From: Hirudo medicinalis
Lineage: Eukaryota > Annelida > Clitellata > Hirudinida > Hirudinidae
DNA length: 64,000 nucleotides
Reading direction: 5' to 3'
Assembly: GCA_011800805.1 (NCBI GenBank)
Contig: MPNW01000005.1
Span: 133,610-197,609, forward strand
Below the pieces are notes generated by a model, which saw only the letters and a program-made list of their open reading frames with translations, searched no databases and was not told the DNA's origin. The position numbers and the translations under genes are program-made. Shown here one piece after another: positions 13,901-30,140 of this stretch; the first letter of the stretch is position 1; every line of letters begins with the position of its first letter.

Positions 13901-15816
13901 AGGAACATTATTTTAATTACCACATCTCTGATGAGGGAGCTCCTGGAAGGAAGGGTATTGTAAGAGAGGAGAGTTGCAAGTTTCTTCTGTTTCTCTAAAC
14001 CGCTATCATCCACATCAATGATGTGATCATTCTGATATCTCCCAGATGACAATGGAATTGCAAGGGTTGCACAGAGAACCCGTGATGCCAGTCTAAAATA
14101 CATTCAACCATTCAATGTATCTATAAAGCTTAAAACACAAAAATTAACCACACTCCTTTAATACTGACTTTTGGACTTCACTCTCAGTCATATTCCTTTT
14201 CTGATCTCTGTAGAGATGATACAACCTATGCAGGGCACAGGCATGGAACAAGCCATTTCCAGACTTGTGGAGGACTAGGGCCAGCTTTTGATAATAGGTT
14301 GCCATAAGAGATGGCTTAGGCTGCTTCTTTGAGAGGACAATAAGACTATGTATGTCCTCAACAGCTTTAAAGGCTTCCTATAAAGTTCATTTGTTGTCAA
14401 TTTAAAACACATTTTAGTTGTGATCAAAAGATTCTGCCATAAAAATAATTAATAAGTTAATCAACCTGCCAGAGTTCCATTTGGATGGCACACTCGAGTT
14501 GTGCAAGGCGAGTCTCCAAGTGCAGAGATTGGCTCTCAGGATTGCTGAGGTTGATGGATCTCTGTGTGTTTTGGTTCTTGTGAATGTGACCCAAGTGGGT
14601 GCGCAACTGAAATTAAAACAGCTCACTGAACAATGCTTAAGAACCAAATCACACAATTACAAATTAACATGAGACCCGCATCAAAGAAATAAGAAAATAA
14701 TTGCTCACATTCTCACAAAGCTTTCTGAATTCTGTTTTCCTGCTGTACTTCAAGCAGAACTTCAGAGCTGAAAGTACAGCATAAAACATGAAATTTCAAT
14801 TAAAGAACCAAGAAATTAAAGGATATTAACTAAAATGAACCTTTTTGTGCTACATCTTGGTAAAGCTTCTCCAGATAGGGATTGTTCCTAAGCAAATCTA
14901 GGCACTGCCTGAAGGACTCCCACATGAATTTAAGCCATGGAGTTAAAATTGCTCTATCGTTACGGTCCTGTGAATCTTCACCACTAACAGCACTCAACAG
15001 CAACCTAAATCCAGGTTATAACATTATTTCTCAAATTTTAATACTTTGAATGTTAGAAATATTCTTTTAAATTACTTTTCAGGGGTCTGAATATCATCCA
15101 AATCGTCTGAATCCACAACTTGCTGGTGACTCTCCTTCCTGGCATTTTCAGTCTTCTCCTCAGCCAATTGAAGGTACATGTTCATCACATGGTCCAAAGA
15201 CTTGATGTTCACCTGCTGGCAAATGTTCTTGTATTGGTATAGACCTTCCTTGGCAGCATGACTTTTTTTTAGTTCAACACACAGTGTCACAAATTTCTCC
15301 ATAATAGGTTCATGAATCTTGTGCCATGTCCTGTGCTTCTTGCTCTTGATGACATCACTAAGGACATCAAGAGCCCGTTCTTTTTTACCCACACCATCGA
15401 ATTCTGTAAAGCATGAGAATTAATACATACCTTATTCAAGCATATATATAAGTAGTTTTATCAGTCTTAAAATGTAGAACTAAATTACAACTTAAATCAT
15501 TTGTTGGACTTAATAACTATAGTAATGCCACGAGCGGCTATTGCCATCTTTCACTACGTAACAAGGATTTAAGCTTCTATAACTTTCCTAAGGTTTACGA
15601 AATGCTCTACATTTTAAAACTTTATCTATTGCGTGTTTACAATATCCTGAACTTGATTTTAGCGACTGAGCGCAAGGCTAGGTCGCCATAAGGAACATGC
15701 GACCTACGAGCGAGCGATTACGAATTTTTCACTAAAACAATGCAAAATAAAAAAAATTAAAGGTTACCATTCGCACGCTTTAAAGCGTTTTCTGGCCTTT
15801 GAAAATAAGTAGGCAT
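10918..15816 (-). CDS. EIF3A: eIF3a, PCI-domain scaffold subunit of translation initiation factor 3, complete
   Basis: The largest eIF3 subunit, a scaffold of the complex on the 40S ribosome. Exon 1 (15768-15816) encodes [16 protein letters not shown], matching the human N-terminus. Exon 2 (15076-15403) encodes [17 protein letters not shown] and [20 protein letters not shown], and ends IQTPEK. Later exons, about 14.9, 14.7, 14.5, 14.2-14.4, 13.9-14.1, 13.6-13.8, 13.4-13.5, 13.2-13.4 and 12.95-13.1 kb, cover the TPR/PCI half (QLLNQLIN- and [12 protein letters not shown] segments). From 13.1 to 11.7 kb the protein is a long charged coiled coil ([48 protein letters not shown]). Exon 11.48-11.70 kb carries the family's Asp/Arg tandem repeats (units such as [10 protein letters not shown]). 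The last exon ends [11 protein letters not shown], compared with DEDGWTTVRR in human. The antisense frames here are shadows. Confidence 0.93.
11476..11640 (-). repeat. In-frame ~10-residue Asp/Arg repeats in the eIF3a tail
   Basis: A coding tandem repeat of about 27-30 bp (protein unit roughly DRDGDRFRG), with four to five recognisable units. It corresponds to the decapeptide repeat region known in animal eIF3a. The human protein has many more units, so the array here is short. Confidence 0.8.
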
Positions 15817-16916
15817 GTTTTCTACCCTGATCGCACAGGAAAAATGCTACGACGAACATACACAAAAGATGATAAGTGTCTATCCGATCTATGGTTATCC
15901 ATAAGAAATTATATATCTCACATAATTTTTGTTAAATTAAATAATAAAAATTAATATTATTTTAAAATTATGTTCGTTCATCTAATCATGTCAAATAAAA
16001 TTACAACTTTTACATTATAAACTGTAATTTAGTGGATATCAACAAAAGTATGACAACAGGAATATATCTATGCCTGTTAAATTCTTAGAGAATATTTATT
16101 TTATTTTAATTCGGGGCACAGTCCAGTCATCTTTCTCCCATAGAAGGGATCCGGGTTCAGAGATAGCTGACCAAATCTAGGGACTTTTGGATGGCAGTGT
16201 TGTGGTCCCCCGTGGCTGCATGGACCTGGCCACCCACAGTAACCATCTGACCGTGATAATTTCTTTACATATTCTTTTCGTTTTCTTGACTTGCCCTCAT
16301 CATTTTAAAGAACATCTATTTTCTCCACTCGCATGTCTACATCACGCCAAAGACCACACTACGCATGTTTTCGAAAGCCCTCATGTCGTTATGTTTGATC
16401 GCCCAATGATTTACGAAACATGTTTGGGGTGAGTACGATTACTTAGGGATGTTTCGGCGCTAATAGCCTTACATATGATCACAATCGTTGAAGTCTATGT
16501 AGTCCCGAGAGATTAGTTACAGAGTTTAGGCTAACCGATCAGGGACACCAAACCAAAAATACACCAAAGACCAACGAACACTCACAATGCAATCTTACAA
16601 TGCAATCTAAAATAATAACTCAGAGACAACAAAATGTTAGACCTGAAATTACTAAATACTATCATGTCAAAATGATTGTTGTGATACTGTAAGAAGTAAT
16701 GCACCTATAACTTGGCCTTACCAAAGATTATAATTAAAACAATCTATAAAAAACAGAAATTACAATCACTCTGGATCAAAACATCCACCGATATTCCTAA
16801 ACAGAAATGGTGTTGCAGAGTTACCAAGATAAAAGTTGGTCACCCAGCATTTTGAATGATTTGACGATTGAATTGTCAGTTCCTCTAAACGAATTTAAAA
16901 GTTGTTCTACATGGAA
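15817..16916. other. Spacer between EIF3A start and EDRF1 stop, no gene recognised
   Basis: 1.1 kb containing the EIF3A promoter side and the EDRF1 3' flank. A plus-strand open frame at 16187-16432 is slightly less AT-rich than its surroundings but shows no domain or splice context. No RNA gene was recognised. Confidence 0.5.
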
Positions 16917-19900
16917 TTACTTCTTGACTTTCGCCAGTGGAAGCTCAGTTTGAAACTCACTGAAAAGTACAGAAAGTGACCTGCATGCTGATAACAATTC
17001 TCGAACCTTGGAAAATGGAATGACAACCAATGGATCAGACATAATGATGCTCTTAGAACCTTCAGATTTCAAGCCAGTTCCCATCTTTGGAAGATCCTCT
17101 AGCTTTGAATTGTCTTCAACAGCATATACATTCATGCAGTCGCTTTCTGAATTATGAATAATGATACATTTTTGAATGGATTTGACTTTAGTTGCCAATT
17201 CCATCCAATTTTGCATTTCATTGTTCCATGGAAAGGAGATGGCCTTGTTAAGGAGGCACTTGTTGTACATTGACTTCAAATGTGCAAACTGCTTGCATTC
17301 ACCTGACCTGTTTAAGGATAAGATATAGACATTTATTAATTAGGAATTTAAATATAAAATTTAAATAAATAAATCATACAAAACAATTTAATGTTACAGA
17401 AGCATCTCACCTCATACGACACAATTTGACAAGACAAAGCAGAACTGATGACAATTTGTTCCTGAGACAATCACACAACTTGACAAGTTCTGCAATATTT
17501 CTCAGATCACAGATGAGATCGTCCGTATCAATTGAGTGGCCTGAAGGCTTTGATAGTTTGGCAGAGGTTTCTTGGAGTATGTTGACTATATCATTCATAG
17601 GCCCTGAGCACTTTAGCAATGTTTCCAGAACGTCAAATGCTGATTCCAATCTAGAAGCCAGCTGTGTTTCAACTGAAAAATCACAATTAGATGATGCCAT
17701 CAATGGACAACTTTGAAGCTTTGATTTTTTTTGTTCTGCATAGAATTTAGAATTTGAAATAAGACCATGGAATTCTGAGAACTTTGACTGAGCAGGCTTA
17801 AATGGTTTAAATAGGGCCTAATATCAGCTACAAAAATTAAAACCACCATGACGATAATGATCTTGGAAAGAGAAATAACAGGTCAGTATATAAGTGGCAG
17901 TGATGTGCATCTCTCAACTAACCACCACTAGTCATCTCCAGCAGCACAATCTTTTCCAACAATACTTTCAGTAGCTCTACATCAGCTTTAACTGAGACAA
18001 ATAAGTTTATTGAAATTTCATAGTGCTTGTAAGCATCTACAAGATCTTCAATGCTGGGATGCTGATTCTAAAAAAAAAACAAACAGGAAAATTTCCATGT
18101 CTTCAAAACATTATAGTTAAAATATAGTGGCAAACTAAAAGTAAAAAAATGACCTCCTTTGTTGCATGGCTGAGGTAGAAAGCTCCCAGTCTATGATGAA
18201 TGTGTCCTTTTCTATATAGAGAAAGTTCATGCTTATTGGAATTCCTTTCAAAGGTGCTGAATTTCAAGGCCTTGTTAAAGCAGGCCATCATATCTTTTAC
18301 CTTTAATGAATCAACACCAAAATAAGTGTTTATCAGTTGTAGAGGGAAAATGCACAAGCAAAGTAGCTTGCACAATATTTAATAAAAAATAATTTTCAAA
18401 CTTAAGTAGTACAATGATGGAACAATCTGTAAGAATAAAGCTACTTACAGATTCCTCAGAATAAGTACCAACAGAGAGACAATCCTGGAGTAAGCAGCCG
18501 ACTTCGACATTTATCGAAGCTAATTCCCACATAAATGTGTCGTACAAATCTTTGTCTTTTTTACGGTTTTCCAGCAATGAAAGACCTTCCATGAGGCAGG
18601 CTTCAGCCTGGGTTGTAATTCATCAGTTACTTAAATAATTAATATTCAGAGATGGCTGGGACACATGGCTACAAGTTAAAAATTGGCTCAAAGAAAAATT
18701 TAGGATTGGTTGAGGCCATTTTAATTATTAGACACAAATCTGATGCAAATGTGACTCCATTAGACAAATAACTAAACTAATTTCAAATATTTTTGAGTGC
18801 AATTAAAAAAAAAAAAACTGAAGATCAATATAAGCCAAACTTGTTGGTAAGCAGTCTTTTCTTTTTCACTAAACTGTTTTTGCTCATCTGGTGTCAAATT
18901 TTTTCTGCATTACAATTTCAAAAGCTCAAGTTTCAACATTTTCAACATCTGACAACATAAAGAATGTTATGTACTCCACAGATATTTTTCCCACTGACCT
19001 GATTATCTTGGCTCTGACTTCCAAGGAATTTGTCTCATTAAGGAGTACTAGAGCAGCATTGGTCTTGTCATTAAGCTGTTTAAATATTTTGTAACTTTCT
19101 CTATAGTTTTCCTGAGCACTGTCCAATTCTTTAACCCAATCCTCTTTCAGAGATCCTGTATCTTAATGTGAATCAGTAAAAATAACTATAAAATTTACTG
19201 CAGGACAATTATTATGAATGGTAAATGGTCTTAGCTATGCTGCTATAAATATCTCACCACCAGCTAAGAATACTTCATGGACAAGGAACTTTCCATATTC
19301 ATTACAAACATTGGCTTTCCTCTTCAGCAAGTCAGTCACAAAGTTTGGCACATTGCAATCAACATTTCGTTTGGCTGAACTGAAAGAAAACATATCAAAA
19401 TCTTCAGCTATGCTTCGAGCAAGTCCATAATAGTATAGACATTGAGCAAAGCTTTCTCTTTGATCATCAGAAACCTGCAACTTGAATGGAACATCTGCCA
19501 AAGTAAAAATTCAAATAAGTCAGTATAGAAAAAAAAATAGTCAGAGACTAACTTATAATTATTGTTAAACTAATGCAGAATCAATCTAATGTAGAATCAA
19601 CTTAAGAGTAAAATTAAGAAACAACAAATAAGTTGTCATCACCCTCAGCTGTGATGTAACTTTCGACAAGGTCTAATACATTTTGTTCCTCATCACTTGG
19701 AATCCTCTCATCTCCAGCATGGAAATCACACGTGGCATGTTTCAAATATGCATCTCCTAAAACTTTCGAGATGCAAGAAAACAAGAAGGGATCGTGGCAA
19801 CACTTTCTATGAACTTCCTCTGAAAGATTTTTCCTTCGCTTGGAGGAACCAAACGTGAGAAAGGTGCTGCTGATTCTTTTACTAAAAGCACCTGCAAAAT

Positions 19901-21748
19901 ACCCAACTTTACCAAAAAGCCAATTTGAAATGGTAAGATACATCAATTCCAAGTAAAACTATGGAATGAAATAAGTTTTAATTTTTCATAAGTCAGGTTT
20001 ATAAAAATGATTTAAATAAGGATAAAGAAATGCTTGAATGCACTTTTTCTTAAATAAATATCTTAACACATAGTTTAAAAAATGATTGCAAATGTGACTG
20101 CACAAATAAAATACTCACAATAACATTTCACTGCATTAATCCCATCCTGAAGGAGAGAAACATCAACATCTTTGGATTTTTCAAACTTTAGCTTTGCTCT
20201 TTTAATAAAAACAACAGCTGCTTTCCTTAAGAGAAATATCTTTGAGAACTGAAGCCAGTGGCTGGCGTCTATGGAGGTATTACTAAAAGGGGACTCAATG
20301 TCTTTTAAGCTTTTTGCCAGAGATTGTTTCTTTTCACAGACCTCCCCACAAGATTTCAGTGCTGCCTCACCAGACGAAGCATCAACTTGGTTGCTTTTCA
20401 GCAGAGCCGTTGGCTTCAGTGGAGAGTAATGCAACGGTATTGCTTCGTTTGGATTGCACTGGGCAAGTTCCTCAAACAGTTGAGGTGGTTTTGAATTGGG
20501 GTTATCATTGGTTTTGTAAAAACTTGATGAGTCGTTAGATATGAATGAATGAAACCTATCCACATTCTTGAAAGTCTGCCAAAAAAATCATTATGTGAAA
20601 TCCAAACACTTAGTAACATGTAAAATGAGGCTTAGTAACTACATTAAATAATTATTACCTGTGAAATATGGTCAAGAGAATTGGAGAAGACTTTGAATGG
20701 GTCTTCCTTTCCATCCTCAGCTGAAACTTTATCATCTTTTGGCAGGGTTTCCTTCTTTTTGTTCAAATGAGACTGTTTCTTATTAGACTTTCTGTGCCTG
20801 CTCAGTGCCTCAACTCTGATGAATGAAGTCCCATCTCTGGGTTCGTGCAATCCCTTTTTGCTTTTTGAAGTTTTACATTCTTTTTCTTCGTCACATAAGT
20901 CCTAGTACATATAAGCAAATATTAACTTCACGAATTAGGAGGTTATTAAAAGAATCTCTTTACAAAACAAAACACCAACCGCTTGGGGTGAGAGGTCGAT
21001 ATCAGATTCGCTGCTCTCGGAATCAGATGGTTCTTCTTCCAGATGGTCGCAGATGAATAGATCAGAAAGAAAATAGTGGCAGGAAGCTATTACCTTAAGT
21101 CAAGACATGATATAAGGTTTAAAGTTATTAAGTAGTTCATAAGAAAGAGTATACTTGGTAATGCTTGCAGGGCTCAAGAAGGAGAAGCGAGTTTTGAAGG
21201 AGCTGTCTCACAACCATTGCCTTTTTCCCTCTTGAAGGACACTTTTGGCGAATCCTTAGATTTCTTGCCAGTCTATAAAAGAGCACCCCAACTGGTATGG
21301 TAAATGGATTTTCCTCTGGCTCACTTGTCTTGCCATCTTCATCATCATCATCATCATTGCAGCACAAAGTTGTTAGATCATAAAGCTTAACAATGTCACC
21401 ACCATGAGCTGCAAGGATGGTCATGGAAATTATAAGAATTGCACAAAATGTCACAATGAATGTAAACAATGTCTAAAAAAATAAAAGAATGAAAGACATG
21501 CCTTTAAAGAGCCAGTAAGTGTGGCCTTCTTTGGTAGCATTGCTCTTTAGAAATGACAGAATATTTTGGGCTATGTCTTTAATAACATTAGGAGAAAACC
21601 TGCAGTCAGGACAATTGGGAATGTCTTCTGTCTTCAGAACTTCGTATGACTAAAAACATAAAAATCTTTTGCCAATAAGCAAGGTTTGGTCAAACTAATT
21701 AATAAAGCAACAACTACTAAATACTACTACTACTACTACTACTACTAC

Positions 21749-21790
<42 letters not shown>

Positions 21791-23644
21791 TAACAGGCAT
21801 TGTTACTTGCTGCAGCTTCTCTTGAAACCAAATTATTGATTCTATCTATCACATTTTGTACATTTTTGTAATTTATTTAAAAATATTAAAAATAGCTCTG
21901 CACAAGAATTTGATTCAGACAACATAAGAAATCAATAAACCTGTACAATGCCATTGTCGTGGTAACACATGGCAAGATCAGGAACATTACACATAAGATT
22001 GTCCAGCCAATTGTCCAATCCTGTGAGCACACTAATTGGTTTCCTCATGTCTCTAACAAATCAAGATTTAAGTAATATAAGTAAATTCTTAAAAAAAAAC
22101 AACCACAAATCTGCATTTGATTCAAGACAATGGCTGAACTCATGCGAGCAGCTTGTTTCTTGCCATGATTCACTGGATGAACCGATGAAATGACATTCAA
22201 TCAAGGATATCGAATGACTAACCTCAACTTGAGAGAGACACAGGGGTGGGTTCCCCCACCAAAAATGGGTAGATCGGTTCCTATTAGCATCCTGATGTCC
22301 TCAAAGTTCCACACTACTGTTCTTTGGCTCAGAATATTTGAATCTGGTTCAGGCTGCTAATGAGATGAATCTTAAAAAGATCATGTTCAAGGAAGATTTT
22401 ATTACAATGATTAAAGTACAATCCATACTTATTCCTTTACATAAAAAAAATACTTACATGACTATCAACCTCTGGAATACTATCAGGAGACTGTTGTCCA
22501 TCTGCCAGACTAAAATATTTTTATATACAAAATTATTTCTATTGCAAAAATTAGTAATATCAGGATGAAAAGAGGGTTGCAGTCTTAATGTGTCAAGTTC
22601 ACAACCCAGCCAGGGAATGTCAAAAGCACCCTCAGGAAGGAGCACTGTGCAAATTGTTAACAAAAAAGCACATCTGATGCTAAGCATCCAGTATTATATA
22701 AAATAACTACAATTACAATCACACACACCAATAGTAAAGGAGCTTAGAAAACATGTTTTGACTCTGCAAATGGTCTCTACTCTTGTTTTTTCTTTCAACA
22801 ACTGAGAGCTGAAATTGAAATGGACAGAGTAATAGAAATGGTTTTAGAGACTTTAAATATGTATTCCATGTAGAATAACACATGTTATACAAATATAGAA
22901 TCCAGAATCTTGTTAAAACCTTGACATCTTCAGCAACTTTTTCAAAGTAAAATCTCCTGAATAATTCCCAAGGACCAGTTTTTTCCTTTAGCAGAGAATG
23001 AATATCAAAATTGTCCAAAAGCAGAGTGTTGTTGACTCTGTGCACAATCATCGAAACATTTGCTTTGCTCAGAGTCATTTTCAGGAGCTTTTTAATGTTC
23101 TAAAATTTGTAAAATATATCTAAAATTTCTAAATTTTCACTTTTGAAGTTATATACATAGCTAGCAGCCACTTAAGGTTATTTACCTTGGAGTCAGATAT
23201 GACATCCACGATTCCTGTCAAATCAAGAAATTGATTTGCCATGTTTAAGCTAAAAAAGGTGAGTTAAGGTGAATGAGAGAATGCATTTTCTTAGATATAT
23301 TTAACTTTTGATTTCAAAAACCTGTACCTTGAGAAAAAATTTCCAAAAGGAAATGATCCTTGATTAACATTTCTCTGCCACCTCGAACTTCCATGCAACC
23401 AGTTGGATGGTGGTTCATTTAAATTTGTGCGTTTTTGTAGCAAAATATTAAACAGTGCAGGTGGATTGAATACATTTAATGACTTGATAATCTTTTCAGA
23501 CGATCCTCCTTCTGAAACCTGAGATTTAGTTTCACAGTTAGAATAACTGTCATCATCCACTTCTTCGGCATTTTCATTAGCTATAAGCTCGTCATTCACA
23601 TCGTCGCATGGTTTCACGTTCAGAGAGTCCATCTTTCTTCTCAA
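16917..23644 (-). CDS. EDRF1: EDRF1-like protein (erythroid differentiation-related factor 1 family), complete
   Basis: A large TPR-containing nuclear protein of conserved but poorly understood role; in vertebrates linked to globin expression. The start is near 23644 (MRRK) or 23632 (MDSLNVKPCD). Recognisable conserved blocks in order: FNPPALFNILLQKRTNLNEP with PPSNWLHGSSRWQ (23.3-23.6 kb); ANVSMIVHRVNNTLLLDNFD (about 23.0 kb); a block near 21.4 kb with GGDIVKLYDLTTLC and NPFTIPVGVLFYRLARN, which is nearly identical to the human SDIVKLYDLTTLC / NPFTMPVAILLYK. TPR-like helical exons follow: about 20.1-20.6, 19.6-19.95, 19.25-19.5, 18.95-19.13, 18.4-18.6 and 18.15-18.3 kb (HIHHRLGAFYLSHATKE resembles HHRLASMYHS). 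The C-terminal exons are 17.4-17.7 and 16.92-17.31 kb. At least 20 exons. I did not fix every junction. Family identity is strong; function is by homology only. Confidence 0.88.
21716..21790 (+). repeat. ACT then AAT trinucleotide microsatellite in an EDRF1 intron
   Basis: About 11 ACT triplets followed by about 15 AAT triplets, with one break (ATGATA) at the 3' end. Intronic. Confidence 0.9.
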
Positions 23645-24151
23645 AATTATGTTATTTGCTATTCAATAAATACTCAGCTTGTGCTTTTTAATTATTTTCA
23701 TGAATCCTAATCACGCCAGGCCACTTTCCAAAATCCCGCACATGCGTTAATAAATATTTACTCAGCGCACTATCAGCTGCTGACGGCAACCATGCACCTT
23801 TTTATTATTATAGCAAAGCTGTAGAACCAACCAGAAAATTCTCTTAAAAAGTTGTTAGCTCAATTTTTTAAATTTAAATATTTAATTAAAAATAAACAAT
23901 GGCTTACATAAGAATTAAATATCTAAGTAACACAAAATAATACTGGATTGATCAAAGCTTTTTATCTATTAGCGTTATTATTCAATCGATAATTTTTTTA
24001 CAACGTTAAATTTAAACGACTATTTTTTAAGATCTTTAGAATTTGCTTTTAAGAAAGAGAGAAGGAAATAATTAAACGCCTGCGCGTAACCGATGACGAT
24101 ATTCTTGACCAATAAATAGGGAGATTGCCAAGTACCATAATAAATGTAAAA
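23645..24151. promoter_or_regulatory. Divergent promoter region shared by EDRF1 and SRPK
   Basis: About 510 bp between the outward-facing starts of EDRF1 (minus) and SRPK (plus), AT-rich. No TATA box at a convincing position and no clear factor site seen. That both genes use this stretch is inferred from layout. Confidence 0.5.
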
Positions 24152-29076
<4,925 letters not shown>

Positions 29077-29489
29077 TCCTCATTTATAATTTATTTGTGG
29101 TTCTTAGCCTGCTATGAGCTTTATTTTGTCTAGAAAGTAGTTTTTTCACTAAGTCACCCTAAATATATCAAGGATTTATTGTTGGTTTTTGTACATTACC
29201 TTATTTCTTTTTAAATGTTTCCTCTGCAAATGTATTGAGTTCAATTATGAAATACTTTGAGAGCCATCATTCAATGGTTTGTCGTTTTTAATAAAGCTAG
29301 TAACTTCTCGTATAATATTGGAGAGTCATTTTTTTTTTCAATAATAAACTTGAACTGGAGTAATTATTCAGTTGCCCACTGAATCACATGTAAATTGTGC
29401 AGCTGGCTGAATGGGAAATTTTCTTGATTGACAACTTTTAAATGTTTTGAGTTCGTGATGCTGGAGAATTAGATGATGCATTTCGATGA
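29077..29489. other. SRPK 3' flank
   Basis: AT-rich UTR-like sequence with AATAAA-type signals near 29290 and 29341. No coding signal. Confidence 0.5.
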
Positions 29490-29504
29490 CATTGTTCTAA
29501 ATTT

Positions 29505-30140
29505 AGGACACCTGTCCCCTACAGGTGCACGGCACTTGATGGCTGTCCTAAGAAATTTGGGCACCTTTCTCCTCCCCCGCCACCTCCTCCTCCTCCTCCT
29601 CCTCCTCATCGCTACCCACCAGATTGGGAAGACGACAAACTGCTCATGTGCCAGCATCGATTTCTGAGGCAGAAACAACAAGAGATAGAACAGAGGAGGC
29701 TTGAAATGATTCAGAAGAAGCAAGAAGATGAACTCTACCAGCAATTCCTCGAACAACAACAGCAGCAACTCTGCAAGGACAAGACTGCAATTGATCCCCA
29801 GGTTTTTCAGAAGGGCATGAGACAGTTGCATGAGATGAGACTCATCATGCTGTCTAAGGAGAACAATGCCCAGCCGAACGACTCCGAACTCATTTCGGAC
29901 GACGATGAAGACGTGTGTGAGGAAGATTTCTCAAGCAATTCCCCGGCCGAAGAACAGCAGCCCAGTTTCTCTCTGACCCACCCCAAGTTGATTCATCATC
30001 CAGACCCTCTTCATCTCGAATCAGAATTCAGTCAGTTGCTACATTGTTACAAGGATGACACCGTCGAAGATCGAGAAGTCGAAGTTGGAGCTGGCACGGG
30101 ATGTAAAGGGGGGCGTCAGAGGAGGCACTCTGATCTATAG
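29505..30140 (+). CDS. Unidentified coding exon: Cys motif, polyproline, Gln-rich coiled coil
   Basis: A continuous frame runs from an acceptor-like AATTTAG or CCTACAG (29508/29525) to a stop at 30138-30140, about 205 codons. It reads YRCTALDGCPKKFGH, a run of about 12 prolines, then HRYPPDWEDDKLLMCQ, a Gln/Glu-rich helix (RQKQQEIEQRRLEMIQKKQE), and an acidic Ser-rich tail ending RQRRHSDL. The composition and lack of stops over 600 bp argue for real coding. It looks like the 3' exon of a gene, but I find no upstream exon between it and SRPK. It may be an independent small gene, a retained piece of another gene, or an alternative exon. Family not recognised. A donor-like GGGAT|GTAAAG at about 30102 suggests it could splice further. 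Confidence 0.4.
   Translation, partial: RTPVPYRCTALDGCPKKFGHLSPPPPPPPPPPPPHRYPPDWEDDKLLMCQHRFLRQKQQEIEQRRLEMIQKKQEDELYQQFLEQQQQQLCKDKTAIDPQVFQKGMRQLHEMRLIMLSKENNAQPNDSELISDDDEDVCEEDFSSNSPAEEQQPSFSLTHPKLIHHPDPLHLESEFSQLLHCYKDDTVEDREVEVGAGTGCKGGRQRRHSDL

Noticed and set aside
16187..16432. 81-codon plus-strand open frame between EIF3A and EDRF1
   Set aside because: No domain, no splice context, and no upstream or downstream exons.
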